5,145 nucleotides of DNA from NCBI GenBank assembly GCA_946621895.1, contig CAMOOZ010000059.1, positions 1-5,145 of the forward strand, in the 5' to 3' direction. Of the stretch, positions 1-4,803 are shown one piece after another. The position numbers and the translations under genes were made by a program. The stretch's first letter is position 1; each line of letters starts with the position of its first letter. Under the pieces are notes generated by a model. That model was not told the origin of the DNA and ran no database searches. It saw nothing but the letters and a program-made list of their open reading frames with translations. The DNA comes from an uncultured Lachnospiraceae bacterium (GTDB lineage Bacteria; Bacillota_A; Clostridia; Lachnospirales; Lachnospiraceae).

Positions 1-109
1 GCAGGATCTCCGTGTCCTCCCCGTTTGCAAGATAAGCAAGGATGGTGCTCTTTCCGCAGCCCACCCCGCCGGTGATGCCGATAGTTTTTGTACGATAAGG
101 ATCAGTCAT
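1..109 (-). CDS. coaE: Dephospho-CoA kinase, N-terminal fragment (3' end beyond window)
   Basis: Only the first 36 codons are present; the gene runs off the low-coordinate edge. The enzyme phosphorylates the 3'-hydroxyl of dephospho-CoA with ATP, the last step of cytoplasmic CoA synthesis. The translation begins MTDPYRTKTIGITGGVGCGK and continues STILAYLAN. This is the family's N-terminal beta strand followed by a P-loop (Walker A G14-x4-G19-K20-S21). Cys18 sits where many relatives have Ala or Ser. The ATG at 107-109 is chosen because it places the P-loop at the usual distance from the N-terminus, and no other in-frame ATG or GTG precedes the upstream stop at 149-151. The Shine-Dalgarno match is poor: only a GAG about 12 bases upstream. 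The gene follows polA by 123 bases, a pairing common in Clostridia. A GGTTTACATAA element begins one base before the start codon. The family call is secure from the motif; activity cannot be judged from a fragment. Confidence 0.88.
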   Translation of the reverse strand, partial: MTDPYRTKTIGITGGVGCGKSTILAYLANGEDTEIL

Positions 110-110
110 T

Positions 111-231
111 GGTTTACATAACTCTACAGTCTCGGATAAGCTGCATTTTTAGTTTACATAACTCTCAAATTACAAACAAATTGCGTTAGTAAGTTTACAT
201 AAGTATATTTATCCTATCGCGGTTTACATAA
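111..231. repeat. Four-copy direct array of GTTTACATAA between polA and coaE
   Basis: Exact copies of GTTTACATAA lie at 112-121, 152-161, 193-202 and 222-231, all in the same plus-strand direction. Start-to-start spacings are 40, 41 and 29 bases. The first two share 14 bases (GTTTACATAACTCT). The two outermost copies are preceded by G, giving GGTTTACATAA; the inner two are preceded by A. The outer copies lie one base from the coaE start codon and one base from the polA stop codon, so the array fills the 123-base intergenic region edge to edge. Sequence between copies is AT-rich and not repeated. This is not a CRISPR: the repeat is too short and the spacing is irregular. Possible roles are binding sites for a regulator, an interspersed genomic repeat, or a remnant of a mobile-element end with multiple short repeats. 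The repeats are certain; the function is unknown. Confidence 0.9.
146..175 (-). promoter_or_regulatory. Candidate promoter for coaE (weak)
   Basis: On the minus strand a TTGTAA hexamer (170-175) and a TAAAAA hexamer (146-151) are separated by 18 bases, each matching the vegetative sigma-factor consensus at four of six positions. A start site would fall near 139, about 30 bases before the coaE start codon. The second GTTTACATAA copy (152-161) lies wholly in the spacer, so a protein bound there would interfere with polymerase. AT-rich sequence yields such matches easily. coaE may instead be read through from polA, since no terminator hairpin is visible between them. Confidence 0.22.
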
Positions 232-232
232 T

Positions 233-2875
233 CTATTTCGCCTCACCCCAGTTCGTCCCGGCGTGCACCTCCACGGTCAGGGGCACCTCCAGTGCCGCCG
301 CGCCCTCCATCTCTTTTTTCAGGATCTCCTTCACCTTCTCCTCTTCCCCCGGCGCCGTCTCCACCAGCAGCTCGTCGTGCACCTGCACCAAAATCCGCGA
401 AGAGAGATCGGCTTCCCGAAAACCCCTCTCCACCCCCAGCATCGCAAGCTTCATGATATCCGCCGCCGTTCCCTGGATCGGCGCGTTCATCGCGACCCGC
501 TCACCAAAGCCCTTCATCTGCGCGTTCGCGGCCCTGAGCTCAGGCACAGGCCTTCTCCTGCCGAATAAGGTCTCTGAATAGCCCCTTTCCTTTGCGAGCC
601 TGATGCATTCCTGCTGGAAATGCCGGATGCCGGGGAAGGTCGCGAAATAGTTTTCCATATATTCCGCCGCCTCACTGACGGGGATATTCAGATCCCCGGC
701 AAGTCCGAAGGCGCTGATCCCGTAGATGATCCCGAAGTTCACGGCCTTTGCCTTCCGGCGCAGCTCCGGGGTCACCTCTTCAAAGGGAATGTGGAAGACC
801 TGGGAGGCGGTCGTCCCGTGAATATCCAGATTTTTCCGGAAGGCATCGATCAGCACCGGGTCCTTCGCCATATGCGCAAGGATCCTCAGCTCGATCTGGG
901 AATAATCCGCATCCGTGAAAAGGAAACCTTCCCTTGGCACGAAGATGCGCCGCAGAAGCCTGCCCTGCTCGGTCCTGGTGGGGATATTCTGAAGATTCGG
1001 ATCCGCCGAGGAGATCCGCCCGGTGGCCGTGATCGTCTGATGAAAATGGGAGTGGATCCTGCCATCCTCTCCGATAAAGCCATAGAGCCCGTCCGCATAG
1101 GTGCTCTTCAGCTTGGCGAGCCCCCTGTATTCCAGAAGCCTTGCCACCACGGGATAGTCCGGTGCAAGCTTTTCCAGGATCTCCGCCGCCGTGGAATAGC
1201 CGGTCTTCGTCTTCTTCGCGCCGGGCAGCTTCATCTGCCCGAAGAGGACCTCGCCCAGCTGCTTTGTGGAATTCAGATTGCAGTCTTCTCCCAGCTCCTG
1301 ATGCAGCATTTCCTCAAGCTGAGTTATTCTCTCCGCAAGCTTTTCCCCATAGGCCTTCAGCTCTTCCTTCTTCACCTGAATGCCTGCCTGCTCCATCCGG
1401 TAAAGCAGCAAAGAAAGCGGCATTTCCATTTCCAGAAAGAGCTTTTCCATCCCCAGCTCCGAGAGTCTCTCCATCAGCGGATCCGCAGCCAGAAGCATCG
1501 AGGTGGCCGTGTCGAAAAGATAGCCCTCCATTGCCTCCCTGTGCTCCCTGTAGGCCTCCAGGGGAAGCTGCTTTTTAAACAGCTCATAATAGGTGACCAT
1601 CTGGATATTCGCATATTCCCTGGCCACATCATCCACGCGGTAATCATTTTTCAGCGGATTCACCAGATAGGCTCCCAGCAGCAGATCCCGGTACTGATCC
1701 GTCGAGGAAGCATCCAGAAAACCGTAAAGCCTTTTGGTCTGGGCGCCGACCAGCAGCTTCCCCGCCTGAAAAAGCGCGTTGATCCTATCCCGCAGAAGCT
1801 GCCCCGGTGCCTGTTCCCCCAGGGGGACGATGAGCACCTCCGAGGGATCCGCGCTGAAGACGGCCAGCGCCTCCGGCATTTCCCCGTAGAGGAAGAAGGA
1901 AAAATATTTTTCGCAATTTATTTTTGCAAAATAGTTTTCCAGTTCCTCCGGATCGGTGATCGTCCGGAGCGTTCTTTCCCGATTGCGGATCGTATTCTTC
2001 GCCGCCTCATCAAAACGCTTAAAGGTGCTGCGCAGGCCCAGACGCTTGCAGAAGGCGTAGGCCTCCGGGGTGAGCAGCGCAGCGGGATCCGCAAGCGCGG
2101 CCTTTTCCTCATCAAGCTCCACCTCTCCGTCTGTTTTGATCCGGGAAAGGGTGAGGCTTAATTCCGCAAGCTCCCTGTTTTCCGAAAGATTCTTTTTCAG
2201 CGATGCCTTCGTGATCTGTTCCAGATTGGCATAGACCCCCTGCACGCTCCCGTAGGTCCGGATCAGCTCCGTGGCGGTCTTCGGTCCCACCTTGGGGACT
2301 CCCGGAATATTGTCCGAAGCATCGCCCTGCAGCGCCTTTACTTCGATAAAGGCAAGGGGCGTCACCCCCAAAGCCTCCTCCACATCCGCGGCGAAGTAAT
2401 TCTCCGTGGTCGTCACGCCGCCTTTGGTCTTCGGAATGCTGATCTTCGTCTTCTCCGTGGCGATCTGAAGGAGATCCCTGTCCCCGGAAACGATCGTGAC
2501 CTCCATTCCCTTTTCTTCCGCCTTGCGCGCAAGGGTCCCCAGCACATCATCCGCCTCAAGCCCTGCCTTTGACACCTGGCTGATCCCCATCGCGTCAAAC
2601 ATTTCCCGCAGCAGCGGGATCTGCTCCCTTAATTCCTCCGGCATCGGCTTCCTCGTGCCCTTATACTCCTTAAACAGCTCATGCCTGAAGGTGGGGGCAT
2701 GCTCATCCATCGCCACCACAAGATAATCCGGCTTTTCTTCATCCACCAGCTTAAAGAGGATATTGAAAAAGCCAAGGATCCCGTTGGTATGGACGCCGTC
2801 CGCATTCGTCATCGGGGGGAGCCCGTAAAACGCTCTGTTTAACAGGGAATAACCGTCCAGTAAAAGCAGCTTCAT
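233..2875 (-). CDS. polA: DNA polymerase I (5'-nuclease, inactive proofreading domain, family A polymerase)
   Basis: A complete 880-residue protein of normal family length that removes RNA primers, fills Okazaki gaps and acts in repair. Residues 1-290 are the 5'-nuclease (FEN-like) domain, with metal-binding acids visible at D7, D57, the EADD cluster E107/D109/D110, D132/D134 (SGDRDLLQ) and D185/D188 (QGDASDNIPGV), followed by the helix-hairpin-helix. Residues about 300-480 correspond to the 3'-5' exonuclease fold, but the DxE motif is replaced around FSFFLYGEM (326-333), so proofreading is predicted to be lost, as in Bacillus-type enzymes. Residues about 485-880 form the polymerase: motif A DYSQIELR (catalytic D657, E662), motif B RRKAKAVNFGIIYG (R706, K710, F714, Y718), motif C VHDE (832-835, catalytic D834). 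The start ATG at 2873-2875 gives the standard MKLLLLDGYSLLNRAFYGLP N-terminus. The gene follows the thiolase terminator, and no convincing promoter is visible. GGTTTACATAA flanks both ends in inverted orientation. Confidence 0.98.
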   Translation of the reverse strand: MKLLLLDGYSLLNRAFYGLPPMTNADGVHTNGILGFFNILFKLVDEEKPDYLVVAMDEHAPTFRHELFKEYKGTRKPMPEELREQIPLLREMFDAMGISQVSKAGLEADDVLGTLARKAEEKGMEVTIVSGDRDLLQIATEKTKISIPKTKGGVTTTENYFAADVEEALGVTPLAFIEVKALQGDASDNIPGVPKVGPKTATELIRTYGSVQGVYANLEQITKASLKKNLSENRELAELSLTLSRIKTDGEVELDEEKAALADPAALLTPEAYAFCKRLGLRSTFKRFDEAAKNTIRNRERTLRTITDPEELENYFAKINCEKYFSFFLYGEMPEALAVFSADPSEVLIVPLGEQAPGQLLRDRINALFQAGKLLVGAQTKRLYGFLDASSTDQYRDLLLGAYLVNPLKNDYRVDDVAREYANIQMVTYYELFKKQLPLEAYREHREAMEGYLFDTATSMLLAADPLMERLSELGMEKLFLEMEMPLSLLLYRMEQAGIQVKKEELKAYGEKLAERITQLEEMLHQELGEDCNLNSTKQLGEVLFGQMKLPGAKKTKTGYSTAAEILEKLAPDYPVVARLLEYRGLAKLKSTYADGLYGFIGEDGRIHSHFHQTITATGRISSADPNLQNIPTRTEQGRLLRRIFVPREGFLFTDADYSQIELRILAHMAKDPVLIDAFRKNLDIHGTTASQVFHIPFEEVTPELRRKAKAVNFGIIYGISAFGLAGDLNIPVSEAAEYMENYFATFPGIRHFQQECIRLAKERGYSETLFGRRRPVPELRAANAQMKGFGERVAMNAPIQGTAADIMKLAMLGVERGFREADLSSRILVQVHDELLVETAPGEEEKVKEILKKEMEGAAALEVPLTVEVHAGTNWGEAK

Positions 2876-2876
2876 G

Positions 2877-2886
2877 TTATGTAAAC
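2877..2886 (-). repeat. GTTTACATAA copy inside the polA ribosome-binding region
   Basis: On the minus strand the leader reads GAGG TTTACATAAC ATG. The element occupies the whole stretch between the core of the Shine-Dalgarno sequence and the start codon. Extended by the preceding G it is GGTTTACATAA (2877-2887), ending one base before the polA ATG. It is inverted relative to the four copies downstream of polA. It shares 12 bases (GGTTTACATAAC) with the coaE-proximal copy and 13 bases (GTTTACATAACAT) with the copy at 4323. Confidence 0.88.
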
Positions 2887-2889
2887 CTC
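2886..2889 (-). promoter_or_regulatory. Ribosome binding site of polA (GAGG, overlaps repeat)
   Basis: GAGG on the minus strand lies 10 bases before the ATG, slightly longer than the usual spacing. Its two final G residues are the first two bases of the GGTTTACATAA element. Anything that covers or base-pairs with the element would therefore hide part of the ribosome binding site. No better Shine-Dalgarno sequence is present nearby. Confidence 0.55.
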
Positions 2890-2917
2890 ACATCATGCCC
2901 GCGGAAATCACCGGAAA

Positions 2918-2957
2918 CCGCGGCCGCAAACCGGCGCGCCGGCAGCCGGCCCCGTCG
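2918..2957. other. GC-rich palindrome cluster in the thiolase-polA spacer
   Basis: This short stretch holds several perfect palindromes: CCGCGG (2918-2923), GCGGCCGC (2920-2927), CCGGCGCGCCGG (2931-2942, 12 bases, containing GGCGCGCC) and GCCGGC (2944-2949). It lies between the thiolase terminator and the polA start, where a polA promoter would be expected. No AT-rich -10 element is visible. No U-run follows the palindromes on either strand, so they do not look like a second terminator. The role is unknown. Confidence 0.5.
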
Positions 2958-2975
2958 GTCAGGATTGTTTCCAAG

Positions 2976-3003
2976 AAAAACCCCGCCCCCTCGGGGGCGG
3001 GGT
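2976..3003 (-). terminator. Rho-independent terminator of the thiolase gene
   Basis: On the minus strand the arms CCCCGCCCCC (2993-3002 on the complement) and GGGGGCGGGG (2981-2990) form a near-perfect GC stem. It has nine pairs closing a CGAG tetraloop, with one extra A-T pair at the base. The stem is followed at once by TTTTTC (T-run complementary to 2976-2980). It begins about 41 bases after the thiolase stop codon. On the plus strand the 3' side lacks a T-run, so it works toward polA only. It should isolate polA from thiolase transcription. Confidence 0.93.
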
Positions 3004-3044
3004 CAACCGCTTCAGATTGTCAGTCGGAAAAAGGGGTTTATCCC

Positions 3045-4229
3045 TTAGTCTCTCTCCACGATGGCGGAGCAGCCCATGCCGCCGCCGACGCAGAGCGTCG
3101 CAAGACCCTTCTTCGCGTCTCTTCTCTTCATTTCATACAACAGCGTGACGAGGATCCTCGCGCCGGAGCAGCCCACCGGATGTCCAAGAGCGATGGCGCC
3201 GCCATTCACATTCAGCTTATCCAGATCAAATCCCAGATCCTTGCCAACTGCCACGGACTGTGCGGCAAAGGCCTCGTTTGCTTCGATCAGATCGAAATCG
3301 CCGATCTTATAGCCGGTCTTCTCCATGACCTTTCTGGTGGAATAGACGGGGCCGATACCCATGATCGCGGGATCGCAGCCAGCCAGCTCGCTGCCGATCC
3401 AGGTGCCCATGATCTCGACGCCCAGCTCCTTTGCCTTCTCCTCGCTCATCACGATGATGCAGGCCGCGCCGTCATTGATCCCGGAGGCATTGCCGGCTGT
3501 CACCACGCCGCCGTCCTTCTTGAAGGCGGGCTTTAACTTGGCAAGACCCTCTTCGGTCACGCCCTTGCGGGGGCCTTCATCTGTGTCAAAGATCTTTGTT
3601 TCCTTCTTCGTCTTGACCTCAACGGGAACGATCTCATCCTTGAATTTGCCCTCTTCCATGGCCTTCTCGCACTTGTTCTGGCTCCAGGTGGCGAAATGAT
3701 CCAGCTCTTCCCTGGTCAGGCCCCACTGCTCGGCAATGTTCTCGGCCGTGATTCCCATATGATAGTTGTGGAATGCATCCGTCAGGCCGTCCTTGATCAT
3801 GGAATCATACATCGTGGCATGGCCCATACGATAACCGGTTCTGGCCTTGTCCAGCAGATAAGGCGCGCCGCTCATGGACTCCATGCCGCCGGCCACGATG
3901 ATATCCGCATCACCCATGGCGATCAGCTTGGCGGCAAGGTTCACGCAGTGAAGACCGGAGCCGCAGAGCACATTGATCGTCGTTGCGGGCTTCTCCACCG
4001 GGATCCCTGCATTAACGGCAGCCTGTCTTGCCGGATTCTGACCAGTACCGGCCTGGATGACGCAGCCCATGTAAACCTCGTCCACATCCTCAGGTTTAAT
4101 GCCGGCCCGCTTTAAGGATTCCTTGATCACGATCTCCCCAAGCTTGGGTGCGGGAACGGTGGAAAGACCTCCGTTCATCGTGCCGATCGCCGTGCGGCAT
4201 GCGCCTGCAAGTACAACTTTTCTCGCCAT
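3045..4229 (-). CDS. thlA: Acetyl-CoA acetyltransferase (biosynthetic thiolase)
   Basis: A 394-residue cytoplasmic thiolase (EC 2.3.1.9), the usual length for the family. It joins two acetyl-CoA into acetoacetyl-CoA, the entry step toward butyrate and other C4 products in clostridia. Visible hallmarks are the acyl-enzyme cysteine C89 in NVLCGSG, N318 in EANEAFA, H350 in [11 protein letters not shown], and the second active-site cysteine C380 in LCVGGGMG. The ATG at 4227-4229 ([10 protein letters not shown]) is preferred over the in-frame ATG at 4248-4250 because GGAGGG lies five to six bases before it and the longer form would translate through that site. The gene is monocistronic in appearance, with a strong terminator 41 bases downstream and an AT-rich upstream region. 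The usual partners hbd, crt and bcd are not adjacent, so its pathway (butyrate, mevalonate or other) cannot be set from context. The symbol follows clostridial usage; atoB would be equally valid. Confidence 0.96.
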   Translation of the reverse strand: MARKVVLAGACRTAIGTMNGGLSTVPAPKLGEIVIKESLKRAGIKPEDVDEVYMGCVIQAGTGQNPARQAAVNAGIPVEKPATTINVLCGSGLHCVNLAAKLIAMGDADIIVAGGMESMSGAPYLLDKARTGYRMGHATMYDSMIKDGLTDAFHNYHMGITAENIAEQWGLTREELDHFATWSQNKCEKAMEEGKFKDEIVPVEVKTKKETKIFDTDEGPRKGVTEEGLAKLKPAFKKDGGVVTAGNASGINDGAACIIVMSEEKAKELGVEIMGTWIGSELAGCDPAIMGIGPVYSTRKVMEKTGYKIGDFDLIEANEAFAAQSVAVGKDLGFDLDKLNVNGGAIALGHPVGCSGARILVTLLYEMKRRDAKKGLATLCVGGGMGCSAIVERD

Positions 4230-4234
4230 AATGA

Positions 4235-4240
4235 CCCTCC
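4235..4240 (-). promoter_or_regulatory. Strong ribosome binding site of the thiolase gene
   Basis: GGAGGG on the minus strand, five bases before the ATG at 4229. It is the best Shine-Dalgarno sequence in the window and decides the start codon: the alternative ATG at 4250 would place this site inside the coding sequence. It fits the high expression usual for clostridial thiolase. Confidence 0.88.
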
Positions 4241-4250
4241 ATTTTTTCAA

Positions 4251-4280
4251 AATATAGGATTTCAGTTAGCGCAAGTTTAA
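4251..4280 (-). promoter_or_regulatory. Candidate thiolase promoter
   Basis: On the minus strand a TATATT -10-like hexamer (4251-4256) is preceded after 18 bases by TTAAAC (4275-4280), a weak -35 match. The implied leader would be only about 15 bases, just enough to hold the GGAGGG site. An alternative -10-like TATGTT lies at about 4278-4283 and would give a longer leader. The -35 overlaps GTTTAACATAG (4275-4285), a one-base-insertion variant of the GTTTACATAA repeat. A promoter in this AT-rich gap is expected, but its exact position is uncertain. Confidence 0.3.
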
Positions 4281-4322
4281 CATAGAATCCTTCGGAATAC
4301 AACAAGAATTCGGCATTTTGAA

Positions 4323-4332
4323 GTTTACATAA
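4323..4332 (+). repeat. GTTTACATAA copy between the small ORF and the thiolase gene
   Basis: Exact decamer, preceded by AA, in the same orientation as the polA-coaE array. It begins 17 bases beyond the small ORF's stop codon and lies about 94 bases before the thiolase start. The 13-base word GTTTACATAACAT (4323-4335) is also found at the polA start on the other strand. It sits upstream of the candidate thiolase promoter, where an activator or remote operator could bind. No terminator hairpin was seen after the small ORF. Confidence 0.85.
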
Positions 4333-4349
4333 CATCGCTCACATCTTAT

Positions 4350-4769
4350 TCATCCGGCATAGAACTCCGTCTTTGTTTCGTTTGCCTGGATCAGGACGGA
4401 GGACTGGTTGAATGCCTCGATCAATTCATCCGCAGCCGCATGAACGCTCTCCAGATCCGTATCGCTTAAATAAATCATAAAGGAATGCTCTTCATAGAGT
4501 TTTTCGCCGTCCTTCCATCCCCCTTCCGCTTCCTGTATCGTGTAGCCCCCAAAATGCCTGACAAGGATATCCTCGATCATTTTCTTCGCTTCCGCTTCCG
4601 AACAAACGGGCTGATTGGTGTCCTTATCATTGGTTCCGACAAACATCACATATTGAACATCCCTGCCCTCAGCCGCCTTGTTGGATACCACTGTAAAGCA
4701 GCTTATCGCCGAGAGGACTAACGCAATTACGGAAATAATAACAGCGGTAAGATCCTTTTTCTTTTCCAT
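4350..4769 (-). CDS. Small membrane-anchored or lipoprotein-like protein of unknown function
   Basis: A 139-residue protein that I do not recognise with certainty. Its N-terminus has a charged stretch (MEKKKD), a hydrophobic segment of about residues 7-29, and Ser-Ala-Ile-Ser-Cys24, which fits a permissive lipobox. It could be a lipoprotein cleaved before C24 or a single-pass anchored protein; either way the remaining 110 residues would lie outside the membrane. That domain runs YVMFVGTNDKDT (40-51), an acidic-helix region (57-70), GGYTIQEAEGGWKDG (74-88), EEHSFMIYLSD (93-103) and a helix (105-120). The pattern of a beta strand with a G-x-N turn, then GxT...GxW...G...EE, loosely recalls DUF3574-type small proteins; this is a weak, memory-based resemblance. 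The start is supported by AGGAG eight bases upstream. It lies 34 bases after the phosphorylase gene, suggesting co-transcription, though no functional link is evident. Codon use resembles its neighbours. Confidence 0.85.
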   Translation of the reverse strand: MEKKKDLTAVIISVIALVLSAISCFTVVSNKAAEGRDVQYVMFVGTNDKDTNQPVCSEAEAKKMIEDILVRHFGGYTIQEAEGGWKDGEKLYEEHSFMIYLSDTDLESVHAAADELIEAFNQSSVLIQANETKTEFYAG

Positions 4770-4777
4770 CTTCTGTT

Positions 4778-4782
4778 CTCCT
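4778..4782 (-). promoter_or_regulatory. Ribosome binding site of the small ORF
   Basis: AGGAG on the minus strand, eight bases before the ATG at 4769. It lies within the 34-base gap after the phosphorylase stop codon. It supports the small ORF as a real, translated gene and fixes its start. Confidence 0.8.
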
Positions 4783-4803
4783 GTCGTTGCAAAACATGTT
4801 TCC

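Noticed and set aside
114..119. ATG-TAA start-stop mini-ORF inside the repeat just before coaE
   Set aside because: The repeat read on the minus strand contains ATGTAA by its own sequence. The only purine-rich site (GAG) is two bases away, too close to drive initiation.
202..207. TATACT -10-like hexamer on the minus strand after polA
   Set aside because: No acceptable -35 lies 16-18 bases upstream; AT-rich sequence gives such matches by chance.
111..231. Possible CRISPR array from four direct repeats
   Set aside because: The repeat is 10-11 bases, spacers are 19-31 bases and irregular, and no cas gene is present. CRISPR repeats are normally over 20 bases.
1141..1578. Plus-strand frame rich in Pro, Ser and Arg
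   Set aside because: Compositional shadow of polA in the opposite strand, with no ribosome binding site or domain evidence.
620..2161. 513-codon plus-strand open frame inside polA
   Set aside because: It is antisense to the complete polA gene, rich in low-plausibility composition, with no recognised domain; GC-rich codon bias opens this frame.
3029..3044. Second small hairpin right after the thiolase stop (GGG...CCC then CTTTTT)
   Set aside because: A three-pair stem is too weak to be a terminator; the strong hairpin just downstream explains termination.
2874..3536. Plus-strand 220-codon open frame crossing the terminator and the thiolase 3' end
   Set aside because: It crosses the strong hairpin and is antisense to thiolase; no recognisable protein features.
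4071..4080. CATGTAAACC inside the thiolase gene as a further repeat copy
   Set aside because: Lacks the TTA end of the decamer and lies in conserved coding sequence (MGCV region); coincidence of codons.
3696..4115. Plus-strand frame antisense to the thiolase N-terminal half
   Set aside because: Its His/Gly/Ile-rich translation mirrors conserved thiolase codons; no independent support.
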